Source: Candidatus Limisoma faecipullorum
GTDB lineage: Bacteria; Bacteroidota; Bacteroidia; Bacteroidales; Muribaculaceae
Assembly (NCBI GenBank): GCA_017694955.1
Contig: JADIMC010000010.1
Coordinates: forward strand, 1-64,000
Reading direction: 5' to 3'
DNA: 64,000 bases
Part shown: piece after piece, positions 45,554 through 53,328 of the stretch
Layout of the letters: the number at the start of each line of letters is the position of its first letter
Numbering within the stretch: position 1 is the first letter of the stretch
The notes under the pieces: generated by a model
The model's database searches: none
What the model was told of the DNA's origin: nothing
The model's input: the letters and a program-made list of their open reading frames with translations, nothing else
Made by a program: the position numbers and the translations under genes

Positions 45554-46087
45554 ATGACCGAAGAGGAGATATATGAAGGCTGCCGGAGCGGCGATGATGC
45601 TGCCCGAAAGGAACTTTATGTGCGCTATGCAGGAAAGCTCCTCGCCATAGGTATGCGCTATCTTGCCGATAAGGAATCGGCAGAGGACACCCTCCACGAT
45701 GTGTTTGTGAAGGTGTATGGCTCATTCGGAAAATTCAAGTATCTCGGAAGCGGCTCTTTGCAGGCTTGGCTGACGAGAGTTATGGTGAATGAATGTGTGG
45801 GAAAATTGCGCGGCAACCGTTTGCTCGCGACAATCCCGGCGGATAACGTGGCCGACGACCTGCCGGAGCCGGACAGTGTGAAGGAAGTGCCGGCAAAGGT
45901 ATTGATGAGGATGATAGGAGAGCTTCCTGCAGGGTATCGTGCTGTGTTCAACTTGTTTGTGTTTGAGAAAAAGAGTCATAAGGAGATTGCGGAGATGCTC
46001 GGAGTGAGTGAGAAGACGTCATCGTCGCAATTCCTGAGGGCAAGGAAGGCTTTAAGTAGAAAAATTTATGAGTATTTGGACAAATGA
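45554..46087 (+). CDS. ECF-family RNA polymerase sigma factor
   Basis: A 177-residue sigma-70-type factor with only regions 2 and 4. Region 2 (about 20-85) includes LADKESAEDTLHDVFVKVYGSF; region 4 (about 115-170) includes ELPAGYRAVFNLFVFEKKSHKEIAEMLGVSEKTSSSQF, shown as two recognisable parts. It is translationally coupled (ATGA) to a membrane protein predicted to be its anti-sigma factor. The upstream promoter copy suggests it activates its own gene. It fits the group of Bacteroidota ECF factors partnered with dual-membrane anti-sigma proteins. Confidence 0.93.
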   Translation: MTEEEIYEGCRSGDDAARKELYVRYAGKLLAIGMRYLADKESAEDTLHDVFVKVYGSFGKFKYLGSGSLQAWLTRVMVNECVGKLRGNRLLATIPADNVADDLPEPDSVKEVPAKVLMRMIGELPAGYRAVFNLFVFEKKSHKEIAEMLGVSEKTSSSQFLRARKALSRKIYEYLDK

Positions 46088-47370
46088 AACGTGATATGGA
46101 ATCCGGTTACGATAAATGGTCAGAAGAATTGCGTCGGAAGCTCGAAGGCTATGAGGAGCCGGTGAGCGGCAATGTTTGGGACGCTATAAGCCGTGACCTT
46201 GAGAAACAGAAGACGAGGCGGCGTATGCGGCTTATGGTGGTGCGTGTCGTCGCTGCCGCCGCATGTGTGGCTTTGATTGCCGGCATTTATGTCTTTCTCA
46301 AGGACGAGGCTTCTACTTTAGGCACGTTGCAGTCGGGTGTCTCGATTCCGGAAATCACGGCTGAAGCCCAGGAAGGGGAGGAAGAGGTGAATCATCAGGA
46401 GGCAAGCCCTCCTTCAAGAAGGATGCCGGAAAAGCTGATTGCTGTCGCAAGATATGCTGACAGTGGCAAAAGGCTTGTCGTGACAGCTGACACTGTTGCC
46501 AATGATGCAGTGTCTCACGAAAGTCGGAGTGGTGATGCCGGAGATAATGGCGGAAATGCTGTTGATGCTGGCGGCAATAAAAAGGATGTGAAGGAGAAGT
46601 TTGATGAAGGCGGCAATAAAGCGTATCCGTTGTTTACTGGTGTCTCTGCAGGCGTTTCGAAGAAAAACCGCCGGTTTGGGGTGAGTGTGAAGGTAGATAA
46701 CGGAATAATAGCGCAAAATAGCAGTAACGGCGGATTTATGCCGATAGACAGGCAGGCGCGTCCGTTCGGACCTCTTTATGCTTCATCGCAGGGGGAGGCG
46801 GCGTTTAATTCGTCGTATGCTGAAATGGTGGCGAATAATGTGGAACGTCCTGTGCGGACTGACTTGCAATATGATGTTCCGGTGACGGCTGCCGTCTCGT
46901 TCCGATATGAGATAACCGACCGTTGGAGTGTGGATGCCGGCTTGAGCTTTACCCGCACAGGCGCGTCATGGCGTTCCGGGTCGGATGAGCATTATTACCG
47001 TTCGAAGCAGAAGGCTTATTTTGTCGGGATACCTGTGGATGTCAGCTTCACGATTTTTGACAGCCGTTACTTTTCATTCTATGCCTTGGCTGGCGGGAGT
47101 GTTGAGAAGTGTGTGGCCGGTAATGTCAGCACATCTCTTGTCGGAGGGCTGGAAGATGCGGCCTCGAATATGAAAGAGGGCTTGGCCGAGCATCCGTGGA
47201 TGTTTTCCGTGGCAGCTGGTGTAGGTGCGCAATTCAACATAACCGACCGCTCTGGAATTTTTGCAGAGCCGAGAATTGCCTATGTGTTCGACACGGCAGA
47301 AGATATGCTTTTGCGGAAGAACAATTCTCCGCAGTTCAATCTTAGTGTGGGAGTGCGTTTCAGTTATTGA
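46084..47370 (+). CDS. Predicted dual-membrane-spanning anti-sigma factor (Dma-like)
   Basis: A 428-residue protein with an unusual plan. Residues 1-48 are a charged cytoplasmic segment (KWSEELRRKLEGYEEPVSGN, then VWDAISRDLEKQK), 51-72 an inner-membrane helix (VVRVVAAAACVALIAGIYVF), 75 to about 235 a low-complexity periplasmic stretch rich in Gly, Asp, Ser and Glu, and about 240-428 a PorT/OmpA-like barrel ending FNLSVGVRFSY. It would thus link inner and outer membranes in one chain and hold the sigma factor. Dual membrane-spanning anti-sigma (Dma) proteins of this build are reported in Bacteroides thetaiotaomicron, where one controls an ECF21 sigma factor and vesicle formation. It overlaps the sigma stop by 4 bases. 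Confidence 0.8.
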   Translation: MKRDMESGYDKWSEELRRKLEGYEEPVSGNVWDAISRDLEKQKTRRRMRLMVVRVVAAAACVALIAGIYVFLKDEASTLGTLQSGVSIPEITAEAQEGEEEVNHQEASPPSRRMPEKLIAVARYADSGKRLVVTADTVANDAVSHESRSGDAGDNGGNAVDAGGNKKDVKEKFDEGGNKAYPLFTGVSAGVSKKNRRFGVSVKVDNGIIAQNSSNGGFMPIDRQARPFGPLYASSQGEAAFNSSYAEMVANNVERPVRTDLQYDVPVTAAVSFRYEITDRWSVDAGLSFTRTGASWRSGSDEHYYRSKQKAYFVGIPVDVSFTIFDSRYFSFYALAGGSVEKCVAGNVSTSLVGGLEDAASNMKEGLAEHPWMFSVAAGVGAQFNITDRSGIFAEPRIAYVFDTAEDMLLRKNNSPQFNLSVGVRFSY

Positions 47371-47432
47371 GGCGCTGTGCCTGCAAAATGAAAATATTGT
47401 GATTTTTGTGCCTGTGTTTGACGAAACAAATG

Positions 47433-47440
47433 TAACTTTG
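47433..47440 (+). promoter_or_regulatory. -7 box before the OmpA-family gene
   Basis: TAACTTTG fits TAnnTTTG, 33 bases before the ATG; no TTTG at the ideal 18-20 base spacing. It suggests the OmpA gene can be transcribed apart from the sigma operon. Confidence 0.45.
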
Positions 47441-47473
47441 CAAAGTTTTTAAAATACAGTAAGGCTTGAAGTT

Positions 47474-48658
47474 ATGAAAAGAATTATATTTGCAGCATTG
47501 GCATTATGCTGCTTGTTTACGGCAGGCGCACAGCGCCGTCAGGCATTGCAAGGCACCGGATTCCTTGATAATTGGTCTGTGGGATTTAATGCCGGAGTTA
47601 CCCAACCATTGGCGCATCCTTATTCGATAGGAGAGAATATCCGTCCGATAATGGGCGTGGAGATTTTCAAGCAGTTCACCCCCGTGCTGAAGTTGGGTGT
47701 TGCCGCCGATTTTGGCATTAATACTACTGGCGTGTACGGCAATCGCGGTGTGCGTACTGCATTCGACCATTCCAATGTGTCGTTGCTTGGTGGATTGAAT
47801 CTGATGAATGCGTTCGGAGGCTATAAAGGCGAGCCGCGGTTGTTTGAAATCGAGGCGATTGGTGGCATAGGCTGGGGGCATACATATGGTACATATGCCG
47901 TTGATGGATCGGACTATAATTTTATGACGACTAAGTTCGGTCTGAACCTGAATTTCAATGTGGGAGCATTGAAAGCCTGGACAATTGCACTGAAACCGGC
48001 AATCGTGTACGACATAGAGGGACGTGGAGCTGCACGCAACAATGTGATATTCAGCTCTAACCGTGCCAACGTGGAGCTTACGGCCGGGGTGGCTTACCAT
48101 TTCCGGACAAGCAACGGGGAGCATTATTTCACGTATGCTGACCTTTATGACCAGATGGAGGTTGACGCTCTCAACAGCCGTATCAATTCGTTGCGTTCGC
48201 AGCTTTCCGGCAAGGATGATGAGCTTGCTGCGGCAAATGCCCGTGTCGATGCGCTGGAGAACGAATTGGAGGAGTGGCGTAATCGCCAGCCGGTAGAGGT
48301 TGTGAAGACTGTTACGGAGACAAAGACGAGCTCGTCGTTGGAGTCGATTGTCACTTTCCGTCAGGGACGTACTTCAATCGATGCCTCGCAATATCCTAAT
48401 GTGGAGCGTGTGGCTACTTATCTCAACAACCATCGCAACGCTGTGGTAGTCATAAAGGGATATGCTTCGCCTGAAGGCAGCGCAGAGCTTAATGAGCGGA
48501 TAGCCAATCAGCGTGCGCAGGCGGTGAAGGATATGCTTATTAAGAAATACCGTATCGATGCGCGTCGTATCACGGCTGAAGGGCAGGGCATAGGTGATAT
48601 GTTCTCGGAACCCGACTGGAATCGTGTGAGCGTTTGCACGCTTATCGACGAGGAGTAG
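47474..48658 (+). CDS. OmpA-family outer-membrane protein
   Basis: A 394-residue protein with signal peptide (ALALCCLFTAGAQ), an N-terminal barrel of about 200 residues (WSVGFNAGVTQPLAHPYS; ELTAGVAYHF), a coiled-coil stretch (about 225-275, INSLRSQLSGKDDELAAANARVDALENEL) and a C-terminal OmpA peptidoglycan-binding domain (about 285-394: IVTFRQGRTSID, VVVIKGYASPEGSAELNERIANQRAQAV, GQGIGDMFSEPDWNRVSV). It tethers the outer membrane to peptidoglycan. It follows the Dma-like gene by 103 bases and may be linked functionally, but has its own -7 box. Confidence 0.9.
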   Translation: MKRIIFAALALCCLFTAGAQRRQALQGTGFLDNWSVGFNAGVTQPLAHPYSIGENIRPIMGVEIFKQFTPVLKLGVAADFGINTTGVYGNRGVRTAFDHSNVSLLGGLNLMNAFGGYKGEPRLFEIEAIGGIGWGHTYGTYAVDGSDYNFMTTKFGLNLNFNVGALKAWTIALKPAIVYDIEGRGAARNNVIFSSNRANVELTAGVAYHFRTSNGEHYFTYADLYDQMEVDALNSRINSLRSQLSGKDDELAAANARVDALENELEEWRNRQPVEVVKTVTETKTSSSLESIVTFRQGRTSIDASQYPNVERVATYLNNHRNAVVVIKGYASPEGSAELNERIANQRAQAVKDMLIKKYRIDARRITAEGQGIGDMFSEPDWNRVSVCTLIDEE

Positions 48659-48722
48659 TAGAGACGATGTGACATTTTTGTGAAAAATATCCGTCAGAAT
48701 TTTTTTTGCGGATGATTTGCAT

Positions 48723-48730
48723 TATCTTTG
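48723..48730 (+). promoter_or_regulatory. -7 box before pfkA
   Basis: TATCTTTG fits TAnnTTTG, 28 bases before the pfkA ATG. A T-run ending TTTG (48705-48708) lies 14 bases upstream, shorter than the usual gap. Confidence 0.5.
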
Positions 48731-48758
48731 CTAAGCCTGAATTTTAAAATTATAGATT

Positions 48759-49736
48759 ATGCCTATTAATTGTATTGGAATCCTGACATCGGGAGGCGAC
48801 GCGCCGGGTATGAACGCGGCGATACGCGCCGTGACCCGCTCCGCCATTTTCAGCGGCATGCGTGTGAAAGGTATTTATCGTGGTTACAAAGGTTTGGTGA
48901 CTGATGAGATTGTGGAGTTCCGCACTCAGAATGTTTCCAACATCATACAAATGGGCGGCACGATTCTGAAAACGGCACGGTGTGCCGAATTCCGCACGGA
49001 GGAAGGTCGTAAGCTTGCCTATGAGAACATGAAGAAAGAGGGCATCGATGCGTTGGTGGTAATCGGTGGCGACGGTTCGCTGACCGGTGCGAGAATCTTT
49101 GCCACTGAATACAATATCCCGATTGTCGGTCTTCCCGGAACAATCGATAATGACCTTTACGGCACGGATACCACCATCGGCTACGACACGGCATTGAACA
49201 CCATCATGCAGTGTGTCGATAAGATTCGCGACACGGCGACTTCCCACGAGCGTCTGTTCTTCATCGAGGTTATGGGACGCGATGCAGGTTTCCTTGCTTT
49301 GAACGGTGCGATTGCCGCAGGTGCTGAGGCTGCTATCATCCCGGAGATTTCCACGGAGGTTGACCAGCTGGAGGAACTTATCAACAACGGTTTCCGCAAG
49401 AGCAAGAACTCGTCGTTGGTGTTGGTTGCCGAGAGTCCTGTCACAGGAGGCGCGATGGGCTTGGCAGAGCGTGTGAAGAACGAGTATCCGCAGTATGATG
49501 TGCGTGTCACGATTCTCGGACACTTGCAGCGAGGCGGTTCGCCTACGGCTCACGACCGCATTCTCGCTTCCCGGATGGGTGCGGCTGCCATCGACGCTTT
49601 GCTGGAAGACCAGCGCAACGTGATGATTGGCATTTCCAACGAGGAGATTGTCTATGTGCCGTTCTCGAAGGCGGTGAAGAAGGACAAGCCTATCAACCGC
49701 GACCTGCTCGACACTCTACGCCGTCTCTCAATCTGA
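48759..49736 (+). CDS. pfkA: 6-phosphofructokinase (ATP-type)
   Basis: A 325-residue glycolytic enzyme that phosphorylates fructose 6-phosphate. Motifs: [19 protein letters not shown] at the start (ATP loop), [11 protein letters not shown], catalytic [12 protein letters not shown] with the general base Asp, [11 protein letters not shown] and [14 protein letters not shown]. The Gly-Gly-Asp-Gly-Ser form with Gly after GGD suggests ATP rather than pyrophosphate use. Monocistronic, with its own -7 box and a terminator. Confidence 0.97.
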   Translation: MPINCIGILTSGGDAPGMNAAIRAVTRSAIFSGMRVKGIYRGYKGLVTDEIVEFRTQNVSNIIQMGGTILKTARCAEFRTEEGRKLAYENMKKEGIDALVVIGGDGSLTGARIFATEYNIPIVGLPGTIDNDLYGTDTTIGYDTALNTIMQCVDKIRDTATSHERLFFIEVMGRDAGFLALNGAIAAGAEAAIIPEISTEVDQLEELINNGFRKSKNSSLVLVAESPVTGGAMGLAERVKNEYPQYDVRVTILGHLQRGGSPTAHDRILASRMGAAAIDALLEDQRNVMIGISNEEIVYVPFSKAVKKDKPINRDLLDTLRRLSI

Positions 49737-49777
49737 TACGGGCTTGACGAATATCCGCTAATGCGGTATCAATATAA

Positions 49778-49810
49778 AGCACCCCCGGCTACCAGCCGAG
49801 GGTGCTTTTT
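49778..49810 (+). terminator. Terminator of pfkA
   Basis: AGCACCCCCGGCT (49778-49790) pairs with AGCCGAGGGTGCT (49794-49806; one mismatch), loop ACC, then TTTTT. Confidence 0.92.
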
Positions 49811-49846
49811 GTTGTGTGCGGATTCAATCTAAGACCGTGAAAACTG

Positions 49847-49910
49847 GTAAATTCTTCAGCCTGACTGAGCGAATTTACGTAAATTCGTTCAACGCCGTTG
49901 AAGAATTTAC
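49847..49910. repeat. Two tandem 32-bp palindromic units (REP/BIME-like)
   Basis: Unit 1 (49847-49878) and unit 2 (49879-49910) each read GTAAATTC(G)TTCA, 7 bases, then TGA(GC/A)GAATTTAC. The pair together is one larger palindrome centred at 49878.5, with arms of 33 identical apart from the 7-base loops and one substitution, and a core GAATTTACGTAAATTC. A TTTTT follows 2 bases later. It lies between the convergent pfkA and recO after the pfkA terminator. Could be a mobile REP-like element, a paired operator, or a second terminator. Confidence 0.7.
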
Positions 49911-49972
49911 CGATTTTTAGCGTCGCCGTCTTATTGACAATAGTTGTTTGTATAAGAGAAATAATTTGTGTT

Positions 49973-50698
49973 TCAGGCGAAGAGGGCGGTTAGGATGTCG
50001 AGGGAGCGGATTTCGCCGACGGCGGAGTTGTGGAGGCGGTAGTAGCCTATTATCAGGTCGAGCAGGCGGCGGCGCTGGTCGCGGTTGAAGCGGAAAAGGT
50101 GCATATTGGCGAATGACATGCGCGAAAGCGTCATCAGCGCTTCCGACTCTTCCGGGTGGAGGAAGTGGCTGTGCGCCGGTATGCTGGTGGTGAACACGCC
50201 GTTGAGCATGTCGAATCGGCTGCCGCGCGTATAGGTCGATGTGTCGGGCTCGATGCCGAGGAATATGCCCAGATTATAGAGGAAGCAGATGTGGAAATTG
50301 GCGATACCTTTTTCCAGACGGTCGAGCAACTGCACGCTGCTCGATATGTAGGCGAAGAGAGGGGCGTTCGGCTCCTCTTCGACAATCACGTGCGACAGCA
50401 GCTCGGTAATGAACAGTGAGACGGCGTTTTTCACGGGGTGGGAGTGGAGCGACGGCAGCGGCACGAGACAACGCGCCTCGCGGATGCGGTAGATTTCGCG
50501 GTTGGCGGTGATGTCGGACTCTATCTCCACGAGCGAGAGCGGCTGGAACAGGGCGCGGCGCATCCGTGCCGTCTTCCCGTTGCTTTGCGGCAGCAGGAAC
50601 GAAAGCAGCCCGTGGGAGTCGGTATAGACTCTCACTATCGAGTTCTTGTCATTGTAGCTGATTGTGCGTAGCACAACGCCGTTCAGTCGTTCATACAT
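49973..50698 (-). CDS. recO: DNA repair protein RecO
   Basis: A 241-residue protein of the RecFOR pathway that loads RecA on gapped DNA. The N-terminal OB fold has the expected start (RLNGVVLRTISYNDKNSIVRVYT, given in part) followed by LLSFLLPQSNGK and a C-terminal helical part with LLDLIIGYYRLH near the end. The zinc-binding cysteines found in many RecO proteins are absent, as is usual for the Bacteroidota form. Monocistronic. Confidence 0.9.
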   Translation of the reverse strand: MYERLNGVVLRTISYNDKNSIVRVYTDSHGLLSFLLPQSNGKTARMRRALFQPLSLVEIESDITANREIYRIREARCLVPLPSLHSHPVKNAVSLFITELLSHVIVEEEPNAPLFAYISSSVQLLDRLEKGIANFHICFLYNLGIFLGIEPDTSTYTRGSRFDMLNGVFTTSIPAHSHFLHPEESEALMTLSRMSFANMHLFRFNRDQRRRLLDLIIGYYRLHNSAVGEIRSLDILTALFA

Positions 50699-50775
50699 CG
50701 CGGTGTAAAATTACAGATTCTTGTGTTGCGGAATTCTTAAAATCTATTAAAATCAGACCGCAAATGACAAAAAAG

Positions 50776-50806
50776 TTTGCGGATATGGATTAATGACGTA
50801 ACTTTG
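50776..50806 (+). promoter_or_regulatory. Promoter of tRNA-Glu / rpsT
   Basis: TTTG (50776-50779), exactly 19 bases, then TAACTTTG (50799-50806), ending 30 bases before the first tRNA-Glu. Confidence 0.87.
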
Positions 50807-50836
50807 CACTCGCTTTCAGACAGAAATGTCGCAAAA

Positions 50837-50908
50837 GGCCCATTCGTCTATCGGTTAGGACGCAAGATTTTCATTCTTGAAAGAGGAGTTCGATTCTCCT
50901 ATGGGCTA
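50837..50908 (+). tRNA. tRNA-Glu (anticodon TTC), copy 1
   Basis: 72 bases folding as a cloverleaf: acceptor GGCCCAT/ATGGGCT with a G-T closing pair, anticodon stem CAAGA/TCTTG around loop TTTTCAT (anticodon TTC), T-arm GAGGAGTTCGATTCTCC, discriminator A. CCA is not encoded. It sits 38 bases before rpsT and shares its promoter. Confidence 0.97.
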
Positions 50909-50946
50909 CAGTTAAACGAATTATAAAACTATAAAAGTTATTTATA

Positions 50947-51210
50947 ATGCCAAATCATAAATCTTCAGACAAGAGAGTTCGCCAGACAGCTACGCGCCGT
51001 CTGCGTAACCGTTATTATGCTAAGACAGCGCGCAACGCTGTGCGCCGTCTGCGTGCGATGGATTCTGACAAGGCTGCCGCTACTGAGGCTTACAACAAGG
51101 TAAGTGCAATGTTGGAGCGTCTTGCCCGCAAGAACATCATTTCAAAGAATAAGGCAGCTAACCTGAAGAGCAAGCTGGCTAAGCACGTAAACAAGATTCA
51201 GGCTGCATAA
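50947..51210 (+). CDS. rpsT: Small ribosomal subunit protein bS20
   Basis: An 87-residue, lysine- and arginine-rich helical protein that binds 16S rRNA. Begins [21 protein letters not shown] and ends [15 protein letters not shown], standard for S20. It lies between two identical tRNA-Glu genes (38 bases after the first, 21 before the second), probably one transcript from the promoter at 50776-50806. Confidence 0.97.
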   Translation: MPNHKSSDKRVRQTATRRLRNRYYAKTARNAVRRLRAMDSDKAAATEAYNKVSAMLERLARKNIISKNKAANLKSKLAKHVNKIQAA

Positions 51211-51231
51211 TCGGGGTTTCCCGGTTCATTT

Positions 51232-51303
51232 GGCCCATTCGTCTATCGGTTAGGACGCAAGATTTTCATTCTTGAAAGAGGAGTTCGATTCTCCTATGGG
51301 CTA
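51232..51303 (+). tRNA. tRNA-Glu (anticodon TTC), copy 2
   Basis: Identical over all 72 bases to copy 1 at 50837-50908. It starts 21 bases after the rpsT stop, without a promoter of its own, so it is likely cut from the rpsT transcript. Confidence 0.97.
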
Positions 51304-51360
51304 CGTGACAAGCGTTGACCGTAAGGTTGATGCTTTTCTTGTTTATGCATTCCTGTAGTG

Positions 51361-51831
51361 ATGGGTTGTAATCCGGTTTTGGAGATAAGGCAAATAAAAT
51401 CAGGCAAAAAGGACTATCTCGACATTTTGTTGCTTGCCGATGAGCAGGAGTCGATGATTGACCGGTATCTCGACCGTGGCGATATGTTTGTCGCTGAGGT
51501 TGACGGTGCCGCTGTGGCAGTATGTGTGGTTGCATTGGAATGTGAAGGAGTCGCCGAATTGAAGAATCTTGCCGTTCTGCCGGAATTCCGGAATAAGGGA
51601 TACGGCAGAATGATGGTTGATTTTGTGGCGGCGCACTATGCCGGATGTTGCCATGCATTGGTTGTCGGCACTGGCGACAGTCCTGCGACTGTTCCTTTTT
51701 ATGAGCGTTGCGGTTTTTCTTACTCCCACCGTGTCCCGGGATTCTTCACTGATAATTACGACCATCCGATAATCGATGGCGGCGTTCTCCTCACGGATAT
51801 GCTTTATTTCCGCAAGCCTCTCCGCCGTTGA
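51361..51831 (+). CDS. GNAT-family N-acetyltransferase
   Basis: A 156-residue acetyltransferase. The acetyl-CoA-binding motif A is ELKNLAVLPEFRNKGYGRMMVDFV (given as a family motif), with the Q/R-x-x-G-x-G/A form RNKGYG; motif B has PFYERCGFSYSHRVPGFF. The substrate cannot be read from sequence. An in-frame GTG lies one codon upstream of the chosen ATG. It may read through from the second tRNA-Glu or have a weak promoter; a terminator follows. Confidence 0.9.
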   Translation: MGCNPVLEIRQIKSGKKDYLDILLLADEQESMIDRYLDRGDMFVAEVDGAAVAVCVVALECEGVAELKNLAVLPEFRNKGYGRMMVDFVAAHYAGCCHALVVGTGDSPATVPFYERCGFSYSHRVPGFFTDNYDHPIIDGGVLLTDMLYFRKPLRR

Positions 51832-51863
51832 CTGTACGGATTATCATAGAGTTTTCAACTTTT

Positions 51864-51904
51864 GCAAGCCGTGGGACGCAAAGCGCCTGTGGCTTGCTTT
51901 TTTA
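51864..51904 (+). terminator. Terminator after the GNAT gene
   Basis: GCAAGCC (51864-51870) pairs with GGCTTGC (51891-51897), followed by TTTTTTA. Confidence 0.82.
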
Positions 51905-51939
51905 TGGAATTATGGTTGTGGAATCTGTAATCTGGGTTA

Positions 51940-51969
51940 TTTGTGATAGGCTTGGTGTGGGTAACTTTG
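51940..51969 (+). promoter_or_regulatory. Promoter of the acetyltransferase at 51991
   Basis: TTTG (51940-51943), 18 bases, then TAACTTTG (51962-51969), 21 bases before the ATG. Confidence 0.75.
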
Positions 51970-51990
51970 TAACGGATTAAAACGTATATT

Positions 51991-52551
51991 ATGACTGTAG
52001 AGGAATTTAAGGAAGTGGTGAAAGAGCGTAAGCCGCTGAATACTGATGAGATTCATTTGTTTATGGACAAAATGAGCTGTGAGGCTCGTCGCATAACTTT
52101 CAGACTTAATGCTTCTTACTATGAGCCTGAGGAGGTAAGGGCGTTGCTGTCGGAGCTGTTCGGCTATGAGGTGCCGGCTACGTTGCGTGTCTTTCCGCCG
52201 TTCTATACCGATTTCGGGAAGAATATCAAGGTCGGCGAGGATGTGTTCATCAATGCCTGTTGCCATTTTCAGGACCACGGTGGCGTGACAATCGGCGACG
52301 GTTGCCAGATTGGGCATAATGTGGTGTTTGCCACGCTTAATCACGGTGTTGCCCCGGAAGAGCGGAAACATACGATTCCGGCCCCTGTCGTGCTGGGAAA
52401 GAATGTGTGGGTGGGTTCCAATTCCACGATTTTGCAAGGGGTGACGATTGGCGACAATGCGATTGTGGCTGCCGGTGCGGTCGTCACTAAGGATGTTCCG
52501 GCGAATACCGTAGTCGGTGGGGTTCCTGCACGTGTCCTCAAGAAAATCTAA
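51991..52551 (+). CDS. Sugar O-acetyltransferase (maltose/galactoside type)
   Basis: A 186-residue left-handed beta-helix acetyltransferase. The N-terminal MAC-type helix region is followed by hexapeptide repeats (VTIGDGCQIGHNVVFAT, VLGKNVWVGSNSTILQGVTIGDNAIVAAGAVV, given as short blocks). His residues in TLNHG and ACCHFQDHGG are placed for catalysis. It acetylates a sugar, but which is unknown. It is convergent with tatD; the two stop codons overlap by 4 bases. Confidence 0.93.
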   Translation: MTVEEFKEVVKERKPLNTDEIHLFMDKMSCEARRITFRLNASYYEPEEVRALLSELFGYEVPATLRVFPPFYTDFGKNIKVGEDVFINACCHFQDHGGVTIGDGCQIGHNVVFATLNHGVAPEERKHTIPAPVVLGKNVWVGSNSTILQGVTIGDNAIVAAGAVVTKDVPANTVVGGVPARVLKKI

Positions 52552-53321
52552 TCCTGGTTTAACTTGAACAGAGTGGTGGCGTTGCGGTCGGTGGTTGTTG
52601 CCACTTCATCTGTTGTAAGCGATAACGCTGCTGCTATCTTTGCGGCAATGAGCGGTATGTATGCGCTTTCGTTGCGCTTGCCGCGGTGTGGTACTGGCGC
52701 AAGATACGGGCAATCAGTTTCGAGCACTATGCGGTCGATGCCTATCATTGGCAGGGTTTCGCTCAGTTTCGAGTTCTTGAATGTCACAATGCCGTTGATT
52801 CCGAAATAAAAGTCACCATAGTGGCGTATGCGCTCCACATCGGCATTTGTGCCTCCGAAACTGTGGAACACGCATTGTGGGAGCGTGCCTGAGTAGTTGG
52901 AGAAAACAGACAGTATCTCGTCGAGACCGTTGCGGCAATGGATTATCACGGGTATTCCGAGCGTTTCGGCCCAATGCAGCTGGGTGTCGAACGCTTCTGT
53001 CTGCTGTTCGCGGAAAGTGGTGTCCCAATATAGGTCGATTCCCACTTCTCCTACTGCCACGAAGTGGTGTTTGCTGAAATAGTCGTAAGTTGCGGCGAGA
53101 GCCTCGTGAAAGTTTGCATCCACCGATGTGGGATGCAGCCCCATAGCCATTGAGGTGCGTTCCGGATGCCGCTTGTGCATTTCGAGCATTTGCGGTATAG
53201 TTTGCAAATCCACGTTAGGAAGTATCAGCCGCTGTACTCCGGCAGCTGACGCGCGTGCCATGGCATCTTCCCTGTCGCTGTCGAATTCTTCCAGATAAAG
53301 ATGTGAATGGGTGTCGGTCAT
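52548..53321 (-). CDS. tatD: TatD-family metal-dependent hydrolase/deoxyribonuclease
   Basis: A 257-residue TIM-barrel nuclease. Metal-binding motifs DTHSHLYL near the start, GEVGIDLYWD, the repeated His in VIIHCRNGLDE and VFHSFGG, and ETDCPYLAPVPHRGKRNE are present. Members remove damaged or exposed DNA ends. It follows the prenyl synthase by 7 bases; the triplet small-protein/prenyl-synthase/tatD appears to be one unit reading leftward. Confidence 0.94.
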   Translation of the reverse strand: MTDTHSHLYLEEFDSDREDAMARASAAGVQRLILPNVDLQTIPQMLEMHKRHPERTSMAMGLHPTSVDANFHEALAATYDYFSKHHFVAVGEVGIDLYWDTTFREQQTEAFDTQLHWAETLGIPVIIHCRNGLDEILSVFSNYSGTLPQCVFHSFGGTNADVERIRHYGDFYFGINGIVTFKNSKLSETLPMIGIDRIVLETDCPYLAPVPHRGKRNESAYIPLIAAKIAAALSLTTDEVATTTDRNATTLFKLNQD

Positions 53322-53328
53322 AGTGGCT

